This document shows positions 9,798 through 17,455 of a DNA stretch of 18,599 nt, in pieces. Position numbers and translations under genes: made by a program. The notes under the pieces are model-generated. The model saw nothing but the letters and a program-made list of their open reading frames with translations, was not told the DNA's origin and did no database searches. Source of the stretch: Alphaproteobacteria bacterium (lineage in GTDB: Bacteria > Pseudomonadota > Alphaproteobacteria > Puniceispirillales > Puniceispirillaceae); the NCBI GenBank assembly GCA_009936885.1, contig JAACDT010000087.1:1-18599 (forward strand), in the 5' to 3' direction. The number at the start of each line of letters is the position of its first letter. Position 1 is the stretch's first letter.

Positions 9798-11095
9798 TGT
9801 CTAATCGTTCTGTTCCTTCAGTTGCGAAAATGGAGCATAAGAAAATAGAACATAGTTTAATTGATCCAAGAGTGAGTGTTGCCATTCGTTGGATTGCTCT
9901 TTCCGGACAATTAGCAACCGTGCTTCTTGTTCATTTTGCATTAGGGTTTGTTCTCCCATTAGGCCCGTTAGTGGCGGTAATTGTTATCGGTATGGTGGTA
10001 AATTTATGGCAAACATACTTAAATAGAAGCGGGGTTCAATTATCACGGCCGCCGGTGCTTATTGTCCTTTCTTTTGATGTTATTCAGCTTGCTGCATTGC
10101 TATATCTTGCTGGCGGATTGCTTAACCCGTTTTCAATTTTATTTCTTGCCCCAGTTGTTGTATCTGCTGCAATTCTAGACGTGTTTTCAACGATTAGCTT
10201 AGTGGTCATAGTGACGATATGTGCAAGTATTTTGACCATCCATCACTTGCCTTTGCCTTGGTCTGATGCAGGTCTTGTTGCGCCCCCTTTATATCAGTTT
10301 GGATTATGGATTGCGTTGGTAATATCTGCTATTTTTATGGCTTACTATATATTCTGGCTAGCATCGAAAAGCAGAAAAACATCCGAAATGCTGGGTCAAA
10401 CAAGGCTGATGCTTGCCTCTGAGAGACAGGTTATTGCACTAGGTTCTCTTGCAACTGCTGCTGCTCATAAGTTAGGATCGCCATTAACAACTATCCGGTT
10501 GATTAGCGATGATTTGATATCTCAGCTAAAACATGATTCTGTTCAAGAAGAAGACTTACTGCTTTTAAAAGCTGAAATAGAGAGATGTCAGGTCATTCTC
10601 TCTGAGCTTGATTCTGATGCTATGAAAACAAATCGAGAGCTTGATATATTAATGCCAGCAGTGCTTGCTATTCAGACAATGGTGGCTGATCTGACGGCTT
10701 CATTTAAAGTCGAAATTGAATGGCAAGTTGAAAATGGCTTAGATATACCACAGCCAGAAATAGCGCAGACGCCTGAGCTTAGCTATGCTCTTGAGGCAAT
10801 TTTGGAAAATGCTAGTGATTTTGCGGAAACAAAAATTATCGTTAATATTTCCTGGGACCACATAATGCTCTATATAAAGATTATGGATGATGGAATAGGA
10901 TATCCAACCCCAGTTCTAGCAAATTTAGGACAGCCTGAAAACAGCTCTCGCCTCGGGCAGAAAGGTCATCGTGGACTTGGATTATTTTTAGTTCAATCTT
11001 TTATTAGACAATTAAACGGAACTACTAGTTTTAAAAATCAAAAGCCTCAGGGGGCTGCTGTTGAAGTAAAAATACCAGTTGAGAGTTTGGTCTGA
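9797..11095 (+). CDS. regB: RegB/PrrB/ActS-type redox-sensing histidine kinase
   Basis: Membrane histidine kinase of the global redox-response pair RegB/RegA. The 432-aa protein has six predicted membrane segments (about 28-50, 53-71, 86-104, 112-130, 131-149, 165-188), the quinone-binding signature GGLLNPF (106-112), the phosphoacceptor His224 in AAAHKLGSPL, and Cys264 in IERCQVIL. The 40-residue spacing equals that of His225 and Cys265 in Rhodobacter capsulatus RegB, where the cysteine is redox active. The catalytic domain has Asn338 (LENAS), a G1 box DDGIGYP (364-370) and a G2 region HRGLGLFLVQ. Oddly, the usual HELGTP reads HKLGSP, replacing both residues of the ExxT motif used for kinase and phosphatase chemistry. 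The ATG overlaps the gyrB stop by one base and there is no separate promoter or Shine-Dalgarno. regA follows after 5 nt. Confidence 0.92.
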
Positions 11096-11100
11096 CTAAA

Positions 11101-11631
11101 ATGAGTTTAGGTAAATTATTAATCGTTGATGACGATAAGGTGCTTCTTCGAAGATTATCAAAGTCGATGGAAGCATATGGATTTCAGGTTACCGCTGTCT
11201 CGTCCATTGAAGAGGCAGAGACGGTAATTGCTGATGTTAAATTTGACACAGCTGTTCTTGATTTAAAACTAGCAGATGGTAGTGGTTTATCAATTGTTAA
11301 AAAGCTAGCATCTAATAATCCAAAATGCAGGGCTATTATGTTAACTGGATTTGGCAATATCGCAACTGCTGTCGCTGCTATGAAAGTTGGTGCAATCGAC
11401 TATCTGCCTAAGCCTGCTAGTGCAGAGCAAATAAAAAATGCGCTAATAGATTATGATAAGCCTTTGCCGCCTCCCCCAGAAGATCCGATGTCAGCAGATA
11501 GGGTCAGATGGGAGCATATTCAACGTGTTTTTGAACAATGTAATCGAAATGTATCTGAAACAGCAAGACGGTTGAAAATGCATCGCAGAACCTTGCAGCG
11601 TATCCTTGCAAAACATGCGCCGCGAAACTAG
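11101..11631 (+). CDS. regA: RegA/PrrA/ActR-type response regulator
   Basis: DNA-binding partner of RegB that controls respiratory, carbon and electron-transport genes in response to redox state. The 176-aa protein has a receiver domain with the acidic cluster VDDDK (9-13), phosphoacceptor Asp54 in AVLDLKLADGSG, Thr in MLTGFG and Lys in YLPKPA; then the proline linker PLPPPPEDPMSADRVRWEHI, and a Fis-type helix-turn-helix NVSETARRLKMHRRTLQRIL at the C-terminus. Linker and HTH match the almost invariant RegA C-terminus of alphaproteobacteria, so DNA specificity is probably conserved. ATG 11101 lies 5 nt after the regB stop, without a convincing Shine-Dalgarno, so it probably depends on regB translation. 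No clear terminator follows. Confidence 0.95.
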   Translation: MSLGKLLIVDDDKVLLRRLSKSMEAYGFQVTAVSSIEEAETVIADVKFDTAVLDLKLADGSGLSIVKKLASNNPKCRAIMLTGFGNIATAVAAMKVGAIDYLPKPASAEQIKNALIDYDKPLPPPPEDPMSADRVRWEHIQRVFEQCNRNVSETARRLKMHRRTLQRILAKHAPRN

Positions 11632-11760
11632 CGCAATTTATAGTAACAGCATTTAAAGTATAGCTTCTTGTATTATTAAGCTCTTGTGGATGGGTCTTTA
11701 CGGGTGTTTCCATTGTTCTGATTAAAACAGTCTCTTAATGCTGAATTAACGATTATTACT

Positions 11761-11841
11761 GTAAAAAAACTTTTACCACTTGGTAATAATTAGATTAGCA
11801 ATTATTAGATTAATAATAGTTCGGTTCATAATAATTAGATT
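11761..11841 (+). repeat. AT-rich repeat and hairpin cluster upstream of metZ
   Basis: An exact 13-nt direct repeat TAATAATTAGATT occurs at 11784-11796 and 11829-11841, with a related TTATTAGATTAA at 11802-11813. Short stems are possible: GTAAAA/TTTTAC (11761-11766, 11771-11776), TAATAATT/AATTATTA (11784-11791, 11800-11807) and, mutually exclusive with it, TTATTA/TAATAA (11802-11807, 11811-11816). It lies in the 225-bp regA-metZ spacer just before the metZ ATG. It could be a regulatory leader or simply low-complexity sequence. Confidence 0.5.
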
Positions 11842-11856
11842 TATGGGAAATCAAGA

Positions 11857-13041
11857 ATGACTGACGAAAACTGGCACTCAAATACTCATTTGGTCCATGC
11901 AGGTACTGCGCGAACATCAAATAATGAAACGTCAGAAGCGCTTTTTATGACATCTGGTTTTGTATATGAAAATGCAGAACAAGCGGCAGCTTCTTTTCGT
12001 AATGAGACAGATAATTTTGTTTATTCCAGATATGGAAACCCAACAACTTTGATGCTTGAAAAACGGCTTGCTAAATTGGAGGGAGCAGAAATCTGCCGTG
12101 CAACTGGCTCTGGAATGGCAGCAGTGTTTTCTGCATTAGCCTGCCAGTTATCCGCAGGAGACAGAATAGTGGCCTGCAGAGCATTATTTGGTGCATGCTA
12201 TGCTATTCTTAACAAAATTCTTCCCAAATGGGGCGTCGAAGTGGTGTTTGTTTCAGGGGGAGATGAAAAAGAATGGGAACAGGCATTAAGCATCCCAACA
12301 AAAATTGTATTTCTAGAAACACCTTCCAATCCGCTACTTCAAATTATTGATCTTAAATTTGTGTGTGCTATTGCCAAAAAAGCAGGGGCGTGTGTGATTG
12401 TTGATAACGTATTTGCAACCCCGCTATATCAGAAACCACTAGAGTTGGGAGCAGATATTGTTACCTAATCAGCAACAAAGCATATTGATGGCCAGGGCAG
12501 ATTGCTGGCTGGTGCTGTTCTTGGAAATGCTGAATTTATGACAGAACAATTTCTACCTTTCTACCGTCAGACTGGCCCTACAATTAGTGCCTTTAACGCT
12601 TGGATAATGCTAAAGTCACTTGAAACATTATCAGTACGCGTTGAACGCCAGACACAGAACGCAGCTGCAATAGCATCTGAATTAGAAATGCATAAAAAGG
12701 TTAAGAGCGTTTTTTATCCAGGCCTACCGTCACATCCAAATTATGAAATAGCAAAAAGACAGATGTCTGGTTCAGGCTCAATTGTCGCCTTTGAGATTAA
12801 TGGTGGCCGAAAGAATGCGTTTGCATTTTTAAATGCCTTAAGCGTGCATTTAATTTCTAACAATCTGGGCGATGCGAAGTCACTTGCAACCCATCCCACT
12901 AGCACAACACATCAAAATTTATCAGAACACGAAAGAGCGCTGATTGGTATAAAAGAAGGGCATTTGCGCATTTCATCTGGTCTTGAGCATAAAGATGATT
13001 TGATTGCTGATATTTTGCAGGCGCTAAGTCATGTGTCTTAA
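11857..13041 (+). pseudogene. metZ: O-succinylhomoserine sulfhydrylase interrupted by one in-frame stop
   Basis: PLP enzyme of the Cys/Met metabolism family that makes homocysteine from O-succinylhomoserine and sulfide. The frame from ATG 11857 to TAA 13041 would be 394 codons, the normal length, and both halves carry family signatures: TSGFVYENAEQA, YSRYGNPTTLMLE, ATGSGMAAV, VIVDNVFATP with the PLP-contact Asp, then SATKHIDGQG with catalytic Lys208 and a normal C-terminus (SNNLGDAKSLATHP, RISSGLEH). Codon 204 (12466-12468) is TAA where family members have an aromatic residue, usually Tyr, directly before Ser-Ala-Thr-Lys. One third-position change from TAT or TAC explains it; no other damage or frameshift is seen. 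As written, the product is 203 aa without the PLP lysine. It is either a recent nonsense mutation, a sequencing error, or read through. The stop overlaps the next ATG (TAATG). Confidence 0.88.
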
Positions 13042-13934
13042 TGATTGATAATTCTGCATTATTAGCATTGGGCGCGTCTCTTAGCTGGGTTTTCTCGCAA
13101 TTATATGGGCACAAACCTGCACTTTATTATGGTTCGCTTCAATTCAATAGAATTCGAATGATTATAGCCTCCATCCTGTTAATTGGCATGATTTGGCTTA
13201 CAGGCAATGATTGGCAGATAGCCTCTGATGCATGGGGATGGATTATAGCCTCAGGGATTATAGGTATTGGCTTGGGGGATTATTTTTTATTTATCGCAAT
13301 GGAGCGGCTGGGACCAAGAAGAACAGGGGTTTTGTTTGCTATTAATGCGCCTGTGGCTGCTTTTCTTGCTTGGTTACTATTAAGTGAGACACTCACATTT
13401 AACATTGTATTTGCAATTATCGTTGGTTTTTCGGGAATTGTTTTGGCAGTAATATATGGCAGTCCGCGAGCTAATATTCATGATTGGGAAGTCACAAAAT
13501 CGCCACTTTGGATAGGTGTTGGCGCTGGTTTGCTTGCTGCATTAGGTCAAGCAGCTGGTGTTTTATGTCTAAGGCCTGTCATGGAACAGGGGGCTGACCC
13601 ATTGCAGGCAAGTCTGATACGGGTTGTGGCCGCAGGGATATTTTTATGGGCTATATTATTATTCCAAAAGAAAAAAACACTAACATGGAAAATACCTCCT
13701 TTAAGTGTAAGTTGGCATGTTATAGCTAATGGTTTTTTTGGCTTAAGTTTTGGCCTTGTGTTATTCTTAAAGGCGTTGGAGACAGGTCAAGTTGCAAAGG
13801 TATCAATGCTAGTGGCCATAAGCCCTGTATTAATGCTTCCCTTTATTTGGTTCCAAACAAAAAAAGTTCCAGCAATGGGTGCTTGGCTAGGTGCAATTTT
13901 GGTAGTAGTAAGCTCTTGGATAATAATTCAATAA
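13041..13934 (+). CDS. DMT-family (EamA) membrane transporter, first copy
   Basis: A 297-aa integral membrane protein with about ten hydrophobic segments in two EamA halves. Family features are the GLGDYFLFIAMERLGPRRTGVLFAIN stretch (split here as a loop into helix 4), NAPVAAFLAWLLLSETLT in the first half, and the matching KALETGQVAKVSMLVAISPVLMLPF segment in the second. Drug/metabolite transporter proteins move amino acids, nucleotides or other small metabolites, mostly outward, but substrate cannot be read from sequence. ATG 13041 shares its first base with the metZ stop, so it is probably coupled to metZ translation; the nonsense codon in metZ could therefore reduce its expression. A role in exporting a sulfur amino-acid metabolite is conceivable from context only. 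Confidence 0.88.
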   Translation: MIDNSALLALGASLSWVFSQLYGHKPALYYGSLQFNRIRMIIASILLIGMIWLTGNDWQIASDAWGWIIASGIIGIGLGDYFLFIAMERLGPRRTGVLFAINAPVAAFLAWLLLSETLTFNIVFAIIVGFSGIVLAVIYGSPRANIHDWEVTKSPLWIGVGAGLLAALGQAAGVLCLRPVMEQGADPLQASLIRVVAAGIFLWAILLFQKKKTLTWKIPPLSVSWHVIANGFFGLSFGLVLFLKALETGQVAKVSMLVAISPVLMLPFIWFQTKKVPAMGAWLGAILVVVSSWIIIQ

Positions 13935-13937
13935 AAA

Positions 13938-14831
13938 ATGCGTGTATCAGATAAAACCGCTTATATTTATTTATTCCTTACCATGACATTCTGGGCTGGT
14001 AATTCTATTACCGCACGCATGTTTGCAGATGATTTACCCCCATTACAGCATGCGTTTTGGCGATGGGTGATTGCCTCTTTTGTGATCCTGATAATTTTTA
14101 GACCTCCTCTAAAGCATGATTTGCCAATAATTTGGACTTATAGATGGCCTGTTTTTTGGATTGGAACTAGTGGTATAGGGGCTTATAATACTCTGCAATA
14201 TTGGGCGCTTAACTATACAACAGTTAGTAATGTAGGCCTGTTGCAAACCACGCTTCCGATTGTTTTATGCTTGTTGGAATGGCTTGTTTTTAAGGAAAAA
14301 ATAACACGCACCCAGATACTAGGGATGATGGTAGCAACTATTGGCGTAGGAGTAGTTCTGATAAAAGCAAATTTTGTAAATCTGCTACATTTATCATTTA
14401 ATTTAGGGGATTTGATAATGGTGGGAGCTATTTTTGTATATGGTATTTTCTCACTGCTTATACGCTATTCTCCTAAACAGGTAAATCAATGGTCATTTTT
14501 ATGGGTGTTATTTGTTATCGGTGCATTAGAGTTATTACCATTACAATTACTGGAATATCAGGCAGGTTATCGAATGAACCTCACTATTGGTCCTATTCTT
14601 GGTCTAAGCTATATTATAATTGGACCTGCCCTTCTGGCGTATAAATTTTATACTTCGGCTGTTCTAACACTTGGAGCGAACCGAACCGGATTATTTTTTT
14701 ACTGGTTGCCAATTGCTTCGGTCATATTAGCTATATTGATATTAGGGGAGCCATTGCAAATCTATCACCTTATTGGCTTTGTTTTGGTTGTATTTGGATT
14801 ACGGTTAGGACTTGCAAAAAAAGAGGGTTAA
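13938..14831 (+). CDS. DMT-family (EamA) membrane transporter, second copy
   Basis: A 297-aa, ten-segment membrane protein. The typical EamA opening is present (FLTMTFWAGNSITARMF, then LQHAFWRWVIASFVI), followed by NTLQYWALNYTTVSNVGLLQTTLPIVL and EWLVFKEKITRTQILG in the first half, and AVLTLGANRTGLFFYWLPIASVILAILILGEPL in the second. It starts 3 nt after the preceding transporter stop, so the two are almost certainly in one transcript. The two proteins differ clearly in sequence, so this is not a recent tandem duplication; they could act separately or form a paired system. Substrate unknown. Confidence 0.88.
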   Translation: MRVSDKTAYIYLFLTMTFWAGNSITARMFADDLPPLQHAFWRWVIASFVILIIFRPPLKHDLPIIWTYRWPVFWIGTSGIGAYNTLQYWALNYTTVSNVGLLQTTLPIVLCLLEWLVFKEKITRTQILGMMVATIGVGVVLIKANFVNLLHLSFNLGDLIMVGAIFVYGIFSLLIRYSPKQVNQWSFLWVLFVIGALELLPLQLLEYQAGYRMNLTIGPILGLSYIIIGPALLAYKFYTSAVLTLGANRTGLFFYWLPIASVILAILILGEPLQIYHLIGFVLVVFGLRLGLAKKEG

Positions 14832-14877
14832 ATTTGGTTTTAATTTTTATTGAATGTTTAAGTGAGATAGTTAAAAG

Positions 14878-15348
14878 ATGAGTAATAAAATTATAAGATT
14901 TTTGGGCATGGCAACGCTTTTAATGACCATTATATTAGCAAGGCAAGCATCTGCTGAGAGTTTGATTGTTCCAGCCGCCGACTACACACCATTAGAGGTT
15001 ATTGAGATTCAGCTGCTGGGGCTGCAGTCAGGCGATCCAGTTCAAGGAATAGAACAGGTATGGGTATTTGCACATCCTTTTAACAAGCGTGCCACTGGAC
15101 CATTAGCGCGTTTCAGGACCCTGTTCGAGATGCCTGCTTATGCACCATTGCTTGATTTGCGCAGCTACTCTATTAAAGCGGTGAGTGAAACGGCTATTGA
15201 AAGTCAGTTTGTGGTATCAATCGTCACAAGCGATGGCGTTTCTTACGATTATTTTTGGGCTGTAGAAAAGGTGCTTGAGGGCGATCAGGCAGGATTTTGG
15301 ATGACAACAATGGTATCATCACCCCGTCAGTTAAGTCGCGCTAGTTGA
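14878..15348 (+). CDS. Secreted DUF4864-family protein
   Basis: A 156-aa protein with an N-terminal signal peptide (hydrophobic residues about 7-20, likely cleavage after Ala-Ser-Ala26). The mature part matches the DUF4864 pattern: PLEVIEIQLLGLQSGDPVQGIEQVWVFAHP (as two adjoining blocks), then KRATGPLARFRTLFEMPAYAPLLDLRSYSI, and the C-terminal FWMTTMVS. Members occur widely in alphaproteobacteria and plants/algae and have no established function; the fold is expected to be a small cone-shaped NTF2-like domain, which is inference. ATG 14878 lacks a strong Shine-Dalgarno. Its TGA overlaps the TTG start of the next transporter gene (TTGA), suggesting coupled translation. Confidence 0.85.
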   Translation: MSNKIIRFLGMATLLMTIILARQASAESLIVPAADYTPLEVIEIQLLGLQSGDPVQGIEQVWVFAHPFNKRATGPLARFRTLFEMPAYAPLLDLRSYSIKAVSETAIESQFVVSIVTSDGVSYDYFWAVEKVLEGDQAGFWMTTMVSSPRQLSRAS

Positions 15349-16292
15349 CTTTTTTAGCACGCCTCCATAACCACATAACATTATTGCCAGATTCGCTGCG
15401 AGCTGGTTTATTGGTGCTATCAGGGGTGTTTTTACTTGGGTTATCTGACAATCTTGTTTTAATTGTTAATGATCAATCAGGCATCTGGCAGTTTCATGCT
15501 ATCCGAAGCATAGTTACAGCGATAATTGTTATTAGTTTTGCAAAAATTATTGGACATGATCTAAGGCCAAAGAAACCATTATTTGTGTTGATGCGCTCGG
15601 TATTTTTGAGTGGTGCTATGGTTTGCTATTTTGGGGGGCTTTCTTTTCTTTCAGTAGCAGAAGCAGGTGCTGGCCTTTTCTCCTCCCCCATATTTGTATT
15701 AATCTTCTCTGTTTTTATTTTCCGATTAAAAATAGGAATTTTTAGAGTTTTAGCAGTGGCACTCGGCAGTATTGGTGTTTATATCTTACTTCAGCCTGAC
15801 TTCTCACAATTTAGGTTACTTCAGATTATCCCCCTATTTGCTGGGATGTTTTATGCCATGGCATCTCTTAGCACGCGCCATTTTTGCAAGGATGAATCCC
15901 CACTTGGATTAACATTAGGGTATCTATCAGCTATTGGTATTATTGGAGCAATTATCGCAACATTTTTATGGCTCTTCCCAGTTAGCGGGTCAAACATCTC
16001 TGATATGTCCTATTTTACAACAGGCTGGCAGCCAGTAAGCCTCGCTTTTTTGGGATGGATTATAATACAATCAATTCTGACAGTTGTTGCGCTTGCCTTT
16101 TTGACAATGGCTTATCAACAAGTAGATGCTAGTTTTCTGGCTGTTTACGAGTATGGATTTTTGATTTTTGCGGCTTTTTGGGGATGGGTACTCTGGTCAA
16201 CGGTGCTTGGATTGAGTGAAATTACCGGCATCATTCTGATAATGGCCGCTGGTATCATCATTATTGTCAGAACACAGCGCACAATCTCTTGA
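15345..16292 (+). CDS. DMT-family (EamA) membrane transporter, third copy
   Basis: A 315-aa membrane protein with about ten hydrophobic segments. It carries the EamA pattern FHAIRSIVTAIIVI, MRSVFLSGAMVCYFGGLSFL and SVAEAGAGLFSSPIFVLIFSVFIF in the first half, and AFLTMAYQQVDASFLAVYEYGFLIFAAFWGW in the second, resembling the RhaT/SAM-uptake branch of the family more than its two neighbours do. The start is assigned to TTG 15345, which overlaps the DUF4864 stop as TTGA; another in-frame TTG at 15384 is possible and no good Shine-Dalgarno is visible for either, so the N-terminus is uncertain. Substrate unknown. Confidence 0.85.
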   Translation: MTFLARLHNHITLLPDSLRAGLLVLSGVFLLGLSDNLVLIVNDQSGIWQFHAIRSIVTAIIVISFAKIIGHDLRPKKPLFVLMRSVFLSGAMVCYFGGLSFLSVAEAGAGLFSSPIFVLIFSVFIFRLKIGIFRVLAVALGSIGVYILLQPDFSQFRLLQIIPLFAGMFYAMASLSTRHFCKDESPLGLTLGYLSAIGIIGAIIATFLWLFPVSGSNISDMSYFTTGWQPVSLAFLGWIIIQSILTVVALAFLTMAYQQVDASFLAVYEYGFLIFAAFWGWVLWSTVLGLSEITGIILIMAAGIIIIVRTQRTIS

Positions 16293-16401
16293 TTTAACGC
16301 TGGTCAAGCAATATGTTCATCGATGTGTTTAACACTAAATCAAAATAGCAGTTAATAGGTATTTAATCTCATTAGGTAAATGAACACAACGGATATATTA
16401 A

Positions 16402-17394
16402 ATGAAAATTCTTGTGGTCTCGGATGCTTGGTATCCTCAAATTAATGGAGTGGTAAACACTATTTCTTGCACGACAACCTGTCTTGAGGAGCTTGGTCAT
16501 CAGGTTATTATGTTGACGCCTGAAAAATTCAGGACAGTTCCATGCCCTACTTATCCAGAAATTCGATTATCTATTTTTCCCAAAAAAGGCGTTAAAGATT
16601 TTCTAGAAAAGCAGGATTTTGATGCCATTCATATTGCAACAGAGGGCCCGCTTGGTATTGCAACGAGAAATTATGCTGTAAAAAACAAATTAAAATATAC
16701 AACAGCCTTTCATACAAAGTTTCCTGATTATGTAAAAGCACGAACGGGCCTTCCTATTTCGATTAGCTATGCATTTTTGCGCTGGTTTCATAAACACTCA
16801 GAAGCAGTCCTTGCACCAACAGGGTCTATTATTGAGGAATTGAAATACTACCGAATAGCAAATCCAGTTTATTGGCCAAGAGGTGTGGAAACACACATTT
16901 TCACGCCCTTTTCCAATCGCAAACATAATAAAGAGCCAATATATCTTTATGTTGGGAGGATAGCTGTTGAAAAAAACATCGAAGCCTTTTTGAGCATAAA
17001 ATTAGCGGGAAGAAAAATAGTGGTTGGAGCAGGACCGTTATTATCAAAACTCAAAATGGCATATCCAGATGTAATTTTCCTTGGAGAGAAAAGTAAAAAC
17101 GAGTTGCCAGAAATTTATAATCAAGCAGATGTTTTTGTGTTTCCCAGCCGCACAGATACTTTTGGCCATGTATTGCTAGAAGCTATGGCATGTGGGGTGC
17201 TAGTTGCTGCCTTTCCGGCTGCTGCACCGATAGATGTCATTGGCAATAGTAAAGCTGGCCTGCTGTCAGAGAACCTTGCTCATGCGGTGCAGGAAGCATT
17301 GAAAATTCCGCGCAAAGTAGCAAGAGCCCATGCAGAAAGTTATTCATGGGAGGAAGCAACGCGAATGTTTCTTAAGCATCAGGCAGAAATCTAA
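16402..17394 (+). CDS. GT4-family glycosyltransferase (MgtA/SqdX-like)
   Basis: Retaining GT-B glycosyltransferase that transfers a sugar from a nucleotide-sugar donor, probably onto a lipid or envelope glycan. The 330-aa protein has the N-terminal acceptor domain beginning MKILVVSDAWYPQINGVVNT with the HIATEGPLG and TAFHTKFPDY segments, the hinge PRGVETHIFTP (159-169), and the donor domain with LYVGRIAVEKN (182-192, Arg186 and Lys191 for the donor diphosphate) and SRTDTFGHVLLEAMACG, where Asp252-x7-Glu260 replaces the usual Glu-x7-Glu, a common variant in this subfamily. It resembles mannosyltransferase MgtA and sulfoquinovosyltransferase SqdX; sqdX-like activity is possible but the partner genes are not in view. 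It has its own 109-bp upstream gap and converges with the phosphatase gene. Confidence 0.88.
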   Translation: MKILVVSDAWYPQINGVVNTISCTTTCLEELGHQVIMLTPEKFRTVPCPTYPEIRLSIFPKKGVKDFLEKQDFDAIHIATEGPLGIATRNYAVKNKLKYTTAFHTKFPDYVKARTGLPISISYAFLRWFHKHSEAVLAPTGSIIEELKYYRIANPVYWPRGVETHIFTPFSNRKHNKEPIYLYVGRIAVEKNIEAFLSIKLAGRKIVVGAGPLLSKLKMAYPDVIFLGEKSKNELPEIYNQADVFVFPSRTDTFGHVLLEAMACGVLVAAFPAAAPIDVIGNSKAGLLSENLAHAVQEALKIPRKVARAHAESYSWEEATRMFLKHQAEI

Positions 17395-17455
17395 ACTTGC
17401 GTGCGTTACTGTAATATCAGTCACCAATATTAGTCACGAATACCATCCACGAACG

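Noticed and set aside
11632..11856. SAM-II riboswitch before metZ
   Set aside because: A GCTGAATTAAC stretch at 11740-11750 looks faintly similar, but the closing stem partner and the conserved GCTAAA segment are missing.
12502..13041. Independent 179-aa gene downstream of the metZ stop
   Set aside because: It is in the same frame as the first part, lacks its own Shine-Dalgarno, and continues the MetZ homology after the PLP motif; it is the C-terminal part of the interrupted gene.
16325..16335. Palindrome GTGTTTAACAC before the glycosyltransferase
   Set aside because: Only 5-bp arms around one base in AT-rich sequence; too short to call an operator without other copies.
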